A stretch of 18,753 nt of DNA from positions 1 through 18,753 of the forward strand of contig MEEC01000023.1 in the NCBI GenBank assembly GCA_001724315.1. The letters run 5' to 3'. Position numbers and translations under genes: made by a program. The DNA comes from Lautropia sp. SCN 70-15. GTDB taxonomy: Bacteria; Pseudomonadota; Gammaproteobacteria; Burkholderiales; Burkholderiaceae_E. A model generated the notes under the pieces. The model made no database searches, was not told the DNA's origin, and saw only the letters and a program-made list of their open reading frames with translations. This document shows positions 6,757 to 17,427 of this stretch, in pieces (position 1 is the stretch's first letter; each line of letters starts with the position of its first letter).

Positions 6757-7458
6757 TCAGCGAGCGGGGCGGGTGGTGCGCTGCTCGATGCGCTTTTCCG
6801 GGGTCGGGTTGTGCACGATCCGGTGCACGTAGATGCCGGGCAGGTGGATCGCGTCGGGGTCGATCTCGCCGGTCGGCACGATGACCTCGACCTCGGCCAC
6901 GGTGATCTTGCCGGCCATCGCCACGTTCGGGTTGAAGTTGCGGGCGGTGCGGCGGAACACCAGGTTGCCCGCGCGGTCGGCCATCCAGGCCTTGACCAGC
7001 GACACGTCGGGCACCAGCGAGCGCTCCATCACGTACTTGCGGCCCTCGAACTCGCGGATCTCCTTGCCCTCGGCCACGATCGTGCCCACGCCGGTCTGGG
7101 TGAAGAAGGCCGGGATGCCCGCCCCGCCGGCGCGCAGCTTCTCGGCGAGCGTGCCTTGCGGCGTGAACTCGAGCTCCAGTTCGCCGGCCAGGTACTGGCG
7201 CTCGAACTCCTTGTTCTCGCCCACGTAGCTGGCGATCATCTTGCGGATCTGGCGCGTGGCCAGCAGCTGCCCCAGCCCGAAGCCGTCGACGCCGGCATTG
7301 TTCGAGATGCAGGTCAGGTTCTTCACGCCGGAGTCGCGCAGCGCGGCGATCAGCGCTTCGGGGATGCCGCACAGGCCGAAGCCGCCGACCGCGATCATCT
7401 GGCCGTCGCGGACGATGTCCGCCAGCGCTTCGGCGGCGCTTGGGTAAACCTTGCTCAT
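6757..7458 (-). CDS. scoA: 3-oxoacid CoA-transferase, subunit A
   Basis: A 233-residue alpha subunit of the same heteromeric CoA-transferase, with the family signature GGFGLCGIPE at residues 25-34 and the usual length. This subunit binds CoA while subunit B supplies the catalytic glutamate. It is the first gene of the scoA-scoB pair. The ATG at 7458 has a GAGGA site about 6 nt upstream, and a perfect TATAAT lies 34 bp upstream. The gene is divergent from the kinase-like gene at 7593. As for scoB, a 3-oxoadipate role cannot be fully excluded. Confidence 0.93.
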   Translation of the reverse strand: MSKVYPSAAEALADIVRDGQMIAVGGFGLCGIPEALIAALRDSGVKNLTCISNNAGVDGFGLGQLLATRQIRKMIASYVGENKEFERQYLAGELELEFTPQGTLAEKLRAGGAGIPAFFTQTGVGTIVAEGKEIREFEGRKYVMERSLVPDVSLVKAWMADRAGNLVFRRTARNFNPNVAMAGKITVAEVEVIVPTGEIDPDAIHLPGIYVHRIVHNPTPEKRIEQRTTRPAR

Positions 7459-7491
7459 CGGATTCCTCGGTGGGTCGTCGGACGTTGGCGG

Positions 7492-7497
7492 ATTATA
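7492..7497 (-). promoter_or_regulatory. Putative -10 box of the scoAB promoter
   Basis: The minus strand carries a perfect TATAAT here, 34 bp before the scoA start codon, which would give a leader of roughly 25 nt. No good -35 hexamer sits 16-18 bp upstream; the region there is GC-rich. A perfect -10 in such GC-rich DNA, correctly placed, is good but incomplete evidence for a sigma-70 promoter. Confidence 0.5.
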
Positions 7498-7555
7498 AGG
7501 GCGGGTGAGCGACTCCCTGCCCGCGGCCAGTCGATCGCTCCGGGCGCAGGGTCGC

Positions 7556-7561
7556 TAGAAT
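7556..7561 (+). promoter_or_regulatory. Possible -10 box of the kinase-like gene
   Basis: TAGAAT lies 31 bp upstream of the ATG at 7593 and matches the -10 consensus at five of six positions. There is no recognisable -35. It is the best promoter candidate in the 134-bp gap between scoA and the kinase-like gene. Confidence 0.3.
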
Positions 7562-7592
7562 CCTGCGGGAACGTTCTCGAGGAGCATCGCCG

Positions 7593-8375
7593 ATGCCGGG
7601 CAATCGATTCGGAAGGGCCGGTCCCGGCCCGCAAGGGCCGCAGGACGAAAACCCGTCCGCCGGCGGCGGCGACCCCGGCATCGGCCTCGCCCTGCGGCTC
7701 GAACGCGAGCTCGATGCGCTGTCGGCCGACGTGGCGCGCAGCTTGCGCGACGAGATCGGTCCGCAGCTGACCGGCTTGCGCACGCTCGCGGCCTCGCTCG
7801 AGTCGCGGCTGGCGGGCAGCGAGCCGACGCTGTCGCCGCTGGCCGCCGTGGTGCTGAGCCAGGCCGATTCCCTGATCGAATCGGTGCGCGCGCTGGTGGC
7901 CCGGGTGCGCCCCGATGCCTTGTCCTGCGGCGGCCTGCCCGAGGCGCTGCGGGCGCTGGCCGCGGACTGGCGGCTGAGGCGTCCCGGCTGCCGCGTGGAG
8001 GTGCTGCTCGACCCGCCCGACGATACCGGCTTCGGCCTCGCCAGCCCGGCGATCGAGACGGCCGCGCTGCAGGCCGCGGCGGCCGCTTTCGAGCGGGCGC
8101 TCGGCGCAGGGGCCGCCACCGGCATCGTGCTCGCGGCCTCGCGCAGCGATGCGCGACTGGTGCTGCAGATCGAGCACGACGGCGCGGGGCCCGGCGTCGC
8201 CAAAGGGAGTGCGGCCGTGCCGGCCTGGTTCGCGTCCGCGCAGGCCCGGATCGCCGCGCTGGGCGGCGAATCCCAGGTCGAGCGAGGAGAGCTCGGCGGC
8301 ACCTCGATCGTGGTCCGGCTTCCCTGGCAGGCGGCCGCGGGCGCGCTGCCCGGCGGGGCCGGCTCGCCTGTATAA
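7593..8375 (+). CDS. Degenerate histidine-kinase-like protein (NarX/UhpB type), probably inactive
   Basis: A 260-residue soluble protein that lines up by eye with the transmitter part of NarX/UhpB-type histidine kinases (HisKA_3 plus ATPase). The dimerisation helix reads ARSLRDEIGPQLTGL (residues 48-62). Active relatives have LHDE where this has LRDE, so the phospho-acceptor His is Arg52. The linker around residues 106-128 (RPDAL, GLPEALRALAADWR) is typical of the family. In the ATPase domain the N-box (about 156-173) has become an alanine-rich helix with no Asn. The DGAGPG box (196-201) and the final LGGTSIVVRLP strand (234-244) remain. There is no sensor domain, membrane segment or partner response regulator. 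The ATG at 7593 has GAGGAG 8 nt upstream. It probably cannot phosphorylate itself and may act as a binding or scaffold protein. It lies directly upstream of pyrG, whose -10 box overlaps its stop codon. Confidence 0.68.
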   Translation: MPGNRFGRAGPGPQGPQDENPSAGGGDPGIGLALRLERELDALSADVARSLRDEIGPQLTGLRTLAASLESRLAGSEPTLSPLAAVVLSQADSLIESVRALVARVRPDALSCGGLPEALRALAADWRLRRPGCRVEVLLDPPDDTGFGLASPAIETAALQAAAAAFERALGAGAATGIVLAASRSDARLVLQIEHDGAGPGVAKGSAAVPAWFASAQARIAALGGESQVERGELGGTSIVVRLPWQAAAGALPGGAGSPV

Positions 8376-8376
8376 T
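8371..8376 (+). promoter_or_regulatory. Putative -10 box for pyrG overlapping the upstream stop codon
   Basis: A perfect TATAAT at 8371-8376 overlaps the TAA stop (8373-8375) of the kinase-like gene and lies 22 bp before the pyrG ATG. Transcription would start near 8383, leaving a very short leader. No clear -35 is present. It suggests that pyrG and the downstream genes have their own promoter besides any read-through. Confidence 0.5.
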
Positions 8377-8398
8377 CGCGCTTTACCGGCGGACCTTC

Positions 8399-10105
<1,707 letters not shown>

Positions 10106-10139
10106 GCCCGGTCGCGGCAAGCGGGAGGACAGTCACCCC

Positions 10140-10997
<858 letters not shown>

Positions 10998-11052
10998 GCC
11001 CGGCGCCGCTGCCGGCCGCGCCGCGAACGACGACAGGAATACAGGAGCAAGG

Positions 11053-11348
11053 ATGACCGCCTACGTGATCGCCGATGTGAAGGTGTCCGACCCCGAGAAG
11101 TACAAGGGCTACATGGCGCTGAGCCCCGAGGCCGTGCGCGCGGGCGGCGGCGAGTTCGTCGTGCGCGGCGGCGCGCACCAGGTGCTCGAAGGCGATTGGC
11201 GCCCGAACCGGATGGTCGTGCTGAAGTTCCCGAGCTACGAGCAGGCGAAGGCCTTCTACGACTCGGCGCTCTACCGCCAGGCGCGCGACGCGCGCGCCGG
11301 CGCCACCGAATTCTTCAACATGGTCGTGGTTCAGGGAGTGGACGAGCA

Positions 11349-11352
<4 letters not shown>
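11053..11352 (+). CDS. DUF1330 family small protein
   Basis: A 99-residue protein matching DUF1330, a dimeric ferredoxin-like alpha/beta barrel family of unknown function. The opening MTAYVIADVKVSDPEKY, the central VLEGDWRPNRMVVLKFPS and the ending YRQARDARAGATEFFNMVVVQG are typical. The ATG at 11053 has AGGAG 5 nt upstream. The longer frame back to 10873 overlaps kdsA and is not used. Its stop codon overlaps the eno start as ATGA (11349-11352), so translation of the two is probably coupled. The same small gene sits between kdsA and eno in other Burkholderiales as far as I recall, which suggests a kept but unexplained role beside enolase. Confidence 0.9.
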
Positions 11353-12632
<1,280 letters not shown>

Positions 12633-12637
12633 GCGCC

Positions 12638-12663
12638 GCGCGCCCAGTCCCCTCCGGGCGCGC
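12638..12663 (+). other. Hairpin between eno and ftsB
   Basis: A perfect 8-bp stem (GCGCGCCC at 12638-12645 with GGGCGCGC at 12656-12663) and a 10-nt loop begin 6 bp after the eno stop codon. No T-run follows, so full termination is unlikely. It could reduce read-through into ftsB or stabilise the eno message, both useful since enolase is needed far more than FtsB. The function is inferred. Confidence 0.4.
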
Positions 12664-12696
12664 TGCCTGCAAACGAACGACGGGCGACCCCCTGCG

Positions 12697-13026
12697 ATGC
12701 GCATCCTGGCCGTGGTCCTCTCCGGACTGCTGATCCTGATCCAGTACCCGCTGTGGCTGGGGAAGGGCGGCTGGCTGCGCGTCTGGGAGCTCGATCGCCA
12801 GGTGGCGCACCAGCGCGGGATCAACGGCCGGCTGTCGGCGCGCAACGAGGCGCTGGCCGCCGAGGTGGCCGACCTGCGCGAGGGCAGCCGCGCGGTCGAG
12901 GAGCGCGCCCGCTACGATCTCGGCATGATCCGGCCCGGCGAGATCTTCGTGCAGATCAACGAGACGCCCACCCGGATGCCCTCGCTCTCCGGCGAGGTGC
13001 GCACCGCGGCCAGCCGGCTGGACTGA
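12697..13026 (+). CDS. ftsB: Cell division protein FtsB
   Basis: A 109-residue bitopic protein of the FtsB/DivIC family. It has a short cytoplasmic start, one membrane segment (about residues 3-21), a periplasmic coiled coil (about 30-68, rich in Glu, Arg, Ala and Leu) and the conserved ERARYDLGMIRPGE block at 69-82. FtsB joins FtsL and FtsQ in the divisome and helps activate septal peptidoglycan synthesis by FtsWI. Its position after eno is the usual one in beta- and gammaproteobacteria. The ATG lies 64 bp after eno with only a weak ribosome site, consistent with low expression. The C-terminal 25 residues are poorly conserved. Confidence 0.95.
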   Translation: MRILAVVLSGLLILIQYPLWLGKGGWLRVWELDRQVAHQRGINGRLSARNEALAAEVADLREGSRAVEERARYDLGMIRPGEIFVQINETPTRMPSLSGEVRTAASRLD

Positions 13027-13045
13027 GGCGGGCGACGTGGGCCGG

Positions 13046-13078
13046 CCCTGGTGGTGAGCCTGCCCCTGGTGCTGAGCC
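13046..13078. repeat. Short tandem repeat in the ftsB-hslO convergent gap
   Basis: CCCTGGTGGTGAGCC at 13046-13060 recurs as CCCTGGTGCTGAGCC at 13064-13078, with one mismatch and an 18-bp period. It lies in the 56-bp gap between the convergent ftsB and hslO stop codons. There is no hairpin with a T-run, so no clear terminator for either gene. Confidence 0.45.
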
Positions 13079-13082
13079 GGCG

Positions 13083-13997
13083 CTAGTGGTGGGTGGCCGT
13101 GCCGGGGGCCAGGTCGCCGGCCTGCGCGAACACTACGCCGCAGTCCACCGGATCGAAGCGCCAGAGCTCGTTGCAGTAATCGCAGCGCACCTCGACCGAG
13201 CCGCGTTCGGCCAGGATGCCGTCGACCTCCTCGCGGCCCAGCATCTTCAGCATGCCCACCACCTTGTCGCGCGAGCAGTTGCAGGCGAAGTGGACACCGC
13301 GGCCGTCGAAGGCGTGCAGCGCTTCCTGCCAGAAGAGGCGTTCCAGCACCTTCGCGGGGGCGAGGCCGAGGAGTTCCTCGGGGGTGATCGTTTCCGCCAG
13401 CCGCTGCATCCGGTTCCAGCCGTCCTCGTCGTCGGCGGCGCCCGTGCCGCCTTCGCCGGGCAGGCGCTGCAGCAGCAGGCCGACCGCGCGTCGCTCGTCG
13501 GCAGCCAGCCAGAGCCGCGTCGGCAGCTGCTCCGACTGCTGCATGTAGCGCTCGAGCATCTCCGCCACCGAGTTGCCGTCGAAGGGCACGATGCCCTGCC
13601 AGGGCTGGCGGTTCGGCGATTCGCCGCGCGGGTCGAGCGTGACCACGAAGCGGCCGCCGTCTTGCGCGTTCACCAGCGAGGCGAGCGAGGCGTCGTGGGC
13701 GATGGGCCCGTGCTCGTCGCGCAGCTTGACCGTGGCGCGGTAGCTGCCGTCGGTCAGGCACTCGACCACGAAGAGCGAGACCGGCCCGTCGCCGTGGATC
13801 TGCACCACCATCGCGCCGTCGAACTTCAGCGTGGCGGCGAGCAGCAGGGACGCGGCGGAGAGCTCGCCGAGTCGGTCCCGCACCGCCGGCGGCAGCTCGT
13901 GACGGGCCACCACCTCGCGCCAGGATTCATCGAGCGAGACGATCTCGCCGCGCACCGGCGCGCCTTTCAACAGGAAACGTTCGACCCGGTCGGTCAT
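13083..13997 (-). CDS. hslO: Redox-regulated molecular chaperone Hsp33
   Basis: A 304-residue Hsp33, a cytoplasmic holdase chaperone switched on by oxidative unfolding and protecting proteins during bleach or peroxide-plus-heat stress. The redox switch at the C-terminus has the four zinc cysteines C239 and C241 (CNC) and C272 and C275 (CDYC). The N-terminal domain with SAASLLLAATLKFDG and the central LWLAADERRAVGLLLQRLPGE block are typical. The ATG at 13997 (MTDRVERFLLKG) fits the family; the frame open to 14303 runs into the upstream gene and is not used. It lies 11 bp after the gamma-carbonic anhydrase gene with no strong ribosome site, so it is probably the last gene of that minus-strand operon. 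Confidence 0.96.
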   Translation of the reverse strand: MTDRVERFLLKGAPVRGEIVSLDESWREVVARHELPPAVRDRLGELSAASLLLAATLKFDGAMVVQIHGDGPVSLFVVECLTDGSYRATVKLRDEHGPIAHDASLASLVNAQDGGRFVVTLDPRGESPNRQPWQGIVPFDGNSVAEMLERYMQQSEQLPTRLWLAADERRAVGLLLQRLPGEGGTGAADDEDGWNRMQRLAETITPEELLGLAPAKVLERLFWQEALHAFDGRGVHFACNCSRDKVVGMLKMLGREEVDGILAERGSVEVRCDYCNELWRFDPVDCGVVFAQAGDLAPGTATHH

Positions 13998-14008
13998 CGA
14001 TCCGGGCC

Positions 14009-14530
14009 TCAGACGCGGTTCAGCGCTTCGCGGTAATAGCGGGCGCGCTCGACATAGGTGCGCGTGCCCGCGCGGATCCGGGCGACATCCTCGTCGGTGA
14101 GCTGGCGCACGACCCGGCCCGGGGCGCCGAGCACCACGCTGCGGTCGGGGATCTCCTTGCCCTCGCCGATCAGCGCGCCGGCGCCGATCAGGCACTCCCG
14201 GCCGATCTTCGCGCCGTTCAGCACGATGGCCTGGATGCCGATCAGCGAGCCGTCGCCGATCGTGCAGCCGTGCAGCATGGCCTGGTGCCCCACGGTGACC
14301 CATTCGCCGATGCGCAGCGGCGAGCCGGGATCGGTGTGCAGCACCGCGTTCTCCTGCACGTTGCTGTTGGCGCCGACGATGATCGGCTCGTTGTCGCCGC
14401 GCAGCGCCGCGCTGAACCAGACGCTGGCGTTCTCGTGCAGCTCGACGAGCCCGAGCAGGTCGGCCGAATCGGCGACCCAGGCGGTGGGGTGGATGGAGGG
14501 GACGCGTTCACCGAGTCGATAGACGGCCAT
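14009..14530 (-). CDS. Gamma-class carbonic anhydrase family protein (YrdA/PaaY-like)
   Basis: A 173-residue left-handed beta-helix protein built from hexapeptide repeats, the usual length for YrdA/CaiE/PaaY-type gamma-carbonic anhydrases. The three metal ligands are H65 (AVLHTDPG) and H82 and H87 (GHQAMLHGC), at the trimer interface. The NSNVQENAVLH, GWVTVGHQA-like and VLGAPGRVVRQL segments are family hallmarks. The enzyme may hydrate CO2, but several close relatives show weak or no activity, or act as CoA-thioesterases (PaaY), so the reaction is not certain. The ATG at 14530 has AGGAA about 8 nt upstream. It lies between the YdjM-like gene and hslO; its pairing with hslO is a common betaproteobacterial arrangement as far as I recall. 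Confidence 0.92.
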   Translation of the reverse strand: MAVYRLGERVPSIHPTAWVADSADLLGLVELHENASVWFSAALRGDNEPIIVGANSNVQENAVLHTDPGSPLRIGEWVTVGHQAMLHGCTIGDGSLIGIQAIVLNGAKIGRECLIGAGALIGEGKEIPDRSVVLGAPGRVVRQLTDEDVARIRAGTRTYVERARYYREALNRV

Positions 14531-14575
14531 GGTCGGGTTCCTGGAGGGTTCTTCGGGTGAGGGATGGCGCCGAGT

Positions 14576-15679
14576 TTAACGCGCCGCTCCGGTCCGCCTC
14601 GCGGCCAGGTCCGGATGCGGTGCCGAGGCCGGCGTGGCGTGGCGGGCAGGGAAGCCGGGCGGGAAGCTGTCCGCGCCCAGCGCCCGGTCGAGCAGCCAGC
14701 GCAGGCTCGCGCCCACGTCCATGCCCTGGCGCCCGCCCACGCGCACCGGCGTGAGCGGCTGCAGGCCGGGGTTGGGGCTGAGCGCCGCCACCGCGAACGC
14801 GAACACGTAGTACGGCTCCTGGCCCATCCGCAGGTCGGTGAGCACGATCCGGCCTTCGCGCTCGGCCAGCCGCCAGAAGCCGTGCGTGAAGCGGGTCATC
14901 CGCTCGACCGCGGGCAGCTCGCGCACCTGGGCGTGCAGCGGCAGGCCGCGCTCGAAGCTCGCGAACCGGGGCGCGCGGGCGCCGTCGAGCAGCGAGACGA
15001 AGCCTTCGTCGTAGCGCTCGCCGCGCATCACCACCACGCGCCAGAGCACGGTGTTGAAGGCGGTGGGCGTGACCAGCATCGGCACCTCGCGCGCGGCGGG
15101 GTCGCCGGCCGCGGCCAGCGCGCTGCGCACCCGGTCCTCGACGATCGTCTGGGCCAGCACGCTCCAGCCCAGGTAGCAGGTGGACAGGAGCAGGCCGATG
15201 GCATTGGCGCGCAGGCGCCCTGGCGCGCCGCGCCGCGCCAGCGAAACGGCCAGGCCGATCAGCAGCGGCAGCGTGTAGAGCGGGTCGATGATGAAGATGC
15301 TGCCCACGCCCCAGGGCCAGTCGCTGAAGGGCAGGGCGAGCTGGGTGCCGTAGACGGTCATCGCGTCGAGCAGCGGGTGCGTGACCAGGACCAGCCAGGT
15401 GGCAAGCCACCAGCGCCCGAATCGGTCGCGCTCGCGGGCGAGCACGGCCGCCAGGCCGGCGAGCACCGGCGAGGCCAGCGTGAGCCAGAACAGCGCGTGG
15501 GTCTCGGCGCGGTGCAGCGTCATGTTCGACACCGCATCGCCGTGGTCGATCATCGCGTCCAGGTCGGACAGGGTGCCGCACAGCCCGCCCCACAGCGCGG
15601 CCTTCCACGGCGCGGTCCGGCGGCCCATCGTGGCCACGCCGACCGCCGCGCCGAGCGCGATCTGGGAAACCGAATCCAT
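14576..15679 (-). CDS. YdjM-like (DUF457) membrane-bound metal-dependent hydrolase
   Basis: A 367-residue membrane protein. The N-terminal part matches the YdjM/DUF457 family: SDLDAM at residues 38-43, HRAETH at 56-61 and THPLLDAM at 100-107 supply the His and Asp residues thought to bind metal. Hydrophobic segments lie at about 62-80, 90-106, 126-148 and 152-173. The C-terminal half (about 175-330) is soluble and contains RFTHGFWRL and LTDLRMGQEPYYVF, as in the longer members of the family. The substrate is unknown. It starts 24 bp after the acyl-CoA synthetase stop with an AGGAT site, and 45 bp separate it from the carbonic anhydrase, so it sits mid-operon. E. coli YdjM is LexA-regulated, but no LexA box is visible here. 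Confidence 0.85.
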   Translation of the reverse strand: MDSVSQIALGAAVGVATMGRRTAPWKAALWGGLCGTLSDLDAMIDHGDAVSNMTLHRAETHALFWLTLASPVLAGLAAVLARERDRFGRWWLATWLVLVTHPLLDAMTVYGTQLALPFSDWPWGVGSIFIIDPLYTLPLLIGLAVSLARRGAPGRLRANAIGLLLSTCYLGWSVLAQTIVEDRVRSALAAAGDPAAREVPMLVTPTAFNTVLWRVVVMRGERYDEGFVSLLDGARAPRFASFERGLPLHAQVRELPAVERMTRFTHGFWRLAEREGRIVLTDLRMGQEPYYVFAFAVAALSPNPGLQPLTPVRVGGRQGMDVGASLRWLLDRALGADSFPPGFPARHATPASAPHPDLAARRTGAAR

Positions 15680-15703
15680 CGTGATCCTTCGCGAGCCGGT
15701 GAC

Positions 15704-17389
15704 TCAGTCGCGAGGCGGAGGCTCGGCGCCGCCCGCCTCGAGCGCGCGTTCCTCCTCGCGCAGCCGCAGCACCCGCCGCTGGACCTTGCCGGTGGTGGTC
15801 ATCGGCAGCTCGTCGATGAACTCGATTTCCTTCGGGTACTCGTAGGGCGCGAGCTTGCCGCGCACGTGCTGCTGCAGCTCGGCGACCAGCGCATCGCCGG
15901 CCTCGCGGCCCGGCGCCAGCACCACGTAGGCCTTGACCAGGTTGCCGCGCTCGGGATCGGGCTTGGGCACCACGGCGGCGTTGCCGACCGCGGGATGCTG
16001 CACCAGGCAGTTCTCGATCTCGCTGGGACCGATCCGGTAGCCGGCCGACTTGAACATGTCGTCGGCGCGGCCGCCGTACCAGAGGTAGCCGTCGGCATCC
16101 ATCGTGGCCAGGTCGCCGGTGCGCCACCAGTCTCCGGCCAGCTTGGCGCGGGTGGCCGGCTCGTTGCGCCAGTAGCCCAGGAAGAAGACCGGGTCGGGGT
16201 GCCCGTGCCGGTCGAAGCGATTCACCGCGACTTCGCCGAGCTCGCCCGGCGGCAGCTCGCGGCCGGCGTCGTCGATCAGCGCGACCCGGTGCCCGGGGTA
16301 GGGGCGTCCGATCGAGCCCGGACGGGCCGGCCAGCGCAGCGCCGAGTTGCCGACGATGTAGTTCGCTTCGGTCTGGCCGTACATCTCGTTGACGGAGAGA
16401 CCGAACGCGTCGCGGCACCAGTCGAACAGCGTGGCGCCGACCGATTCGCCGGCGCTCATGATGGCGCGCAGCGCGAGCGACCGGCCGCGGCCGGGCGTCG
16501 GGTCGTGCTTCATCATCATCTTCAGGGCCGTCGGGAACAGGAAGGCGTTGGTGACGCGGTGGCGCTCGATCAGCTCGCAGGCGCGTTCGGGGCCGAAGCG
16601 CCCGGCGCCGGCCACGATCGGCATGCCGAAGTAGAGCGTGGGGAGGAGCGCGTCCATCAGTCCACCGGTCCAGGCCCAGTCGGCCGGCGACCAGAAGACG
16701 TCGCCCTCGAGCGGGAACCAGTCCTGCGAGGCCACGAAACCGGGAAGGTTGCCGATGATCGCCGAATGCGGGATCAGCGCGCCCTTGGGCGGGCCGGTGG
16801 TGCCGCTCGTGTAGATCAGGACGGCCGCGTCGGCCGCCTGCGTGCGCACCGGCGCGAAGCGGTCGCTGCCGCGGGCCAGCAGGCTGTCCCAGTCGAGCTC
16901 GCCGTTCGCCCCGGGGCCGCCGGCAGGACCCACCGCGATCAGGTGCCGCAGGCAGTCGGGCCGCGCCGCCCGTACTGCCTCGAGATGGCCGGCGTCGACG
17001 ATGGCGGCCACCGCCTCGCTGTTCTCCAGCCGGTACTGCAAGGCGTCCGGGCCGAACAGGATGGACAGCGGCATCGCGATCGCGCCGAGCCGGTAGATCG
17101 CGAAGTGCGCCACCGCGGTCTCCGGTCGCTGCGGAAGCACGATCGCGACCCGGTCGCCGCGCTTGACGCCCAGCGCGGCCAGCGCGTTGGCGAGGCGGTT
17201 GGCCGCCCGATGCAGGTCCCGATAGCTGGTGGTCTCCACGCGGCCGTCGCCGCGGTCGAACACGATCGCGGTCCGGCCGGGCGAGCGCGCCCAGCGCGCG
17301 CAGCAGAGCTCGGCGATGTTCGTTCGCGCAGGCACCTGCCAGCGGAAGCCGGCGTGCAGGGCCTCGTAGTCGTCTCGCGTCGGTGCCAT
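15704..17389 (-). CDS. AMP-forming acyl-CoA synthetase (acetyl/medium-chain type)
   Basis: A 561-residue AMP-dependent ligase of the ANL superfamily, which activates a carboxylic acid with ATP to an acyl-adenylate and then to acyl-CoA. The phosphate-binding loop YTSGTTGPPKG is at residues 193-203, YGQTE at 337-341, the ribose-binding TGD at 424-426, the hinge segment GRADDMFKSAGYRIGPSEIE at 440-459 and the catalytic lysine K535 in TTTGK. The pattern (WAWTGGLMD, FPTALKMM, WWRTGD) is closest to acetyl-CoA synthetase-like and ACSM medium-chain enzymes rather than long-chain FadD. The ATG at 17389 has AGGAAG about 8 nt upstream. It is the first gene of a four-gene minus-strand run and diverges from the alpha/beta hydrolase; chain preference is unknown. 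Confidence 0.94.
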   Translation of the reverse strand: MAPTRDDYEALHAGFRWQVPARTNIAELCCARWARSPGRTAIVFDRGDGRVETTSYRDLHRAANRLANALAALGVKRGDRVAIVLPQRPETAVAHFAIYRLGAIAMPLSILFGPDALQYRLENSEAVAAIVDAGHLEAVRAARPDCLRHLIAVGPAGGPGANGELDWDSLLARGSDRFAPVRTQAADAAVLIYTSGTTGPPKGALIPHSAIIGNLPGFVASQDWFPLEGDVFWSPADWAWTGGLMDALLPTLYFGMPIVAGAGRFGPERACELIERHRVTNAFLFPTALKMMMKHDPTPGRGRSLALRAIMSAGESVGATLFDWCRDAFGLSVNEMYGQTEANYIVGNSALRWPARPGSIGRPYPGHRVALIDDAGRELPPGELGEVAVNRFDRHGHPDPVFFLGYWRNEPATRAKLAGDWWRTGDLATMDADGYLWYGGRADDMFKSAGYRIGPSEIENCLVQHPAVGNAAVVPKPDPERGNLVKAYVVLAPGREAGDALVAELQQHVRGKLAPYEYPKEIEFIDELPMTTTGKVQRRVLRLREEERALEAGGAEPPPRD

Positions 17390-17402
17390 CCGCGTCGCTT
17401 CC

Positions 17403-17408
17403 TATAAT
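17403..17408 (+). promoter_or_regulatory. Putative -10 box of the alpha/beta hydrolase promoter
   Basis: A perfect TATAAT on the plus strand, 19 bp before the GTG at 17428, would start transcription near 17415, just before the GGGAG ribosome site (17416-17420). The -35 position is GC-rich and weak. The same bases on the minus strand give CATTAT-like hexamers, with TTGGCA (minus strand, near 17434) 19 bp upstream. The acyl-CoA synthetase promoter may therefore overlap this one in the only 38 bp between the genes. Confidence 0.5.
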
Positions 17409-17427
17409 GGGGGCTGGGAGCGATATT

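Noticed and set aside
6096..7458. 3-oxoadipate CoA-transferase (PcaIJ) instead of ScoAB
   Set aside because: Not fully excluded, but no other beta-ketoadipate pathway gene is present and the overall pattern looks more like succinyl-CoA:acetoacetate transferase.
13998..14303. N-terminal extension of Hsp33 into the carbonic anhydrase gene
   Set aside because: The family start MTDRVERFLLKG at 13997 fits exactly and the extension overlaps a certain gene in another frame.
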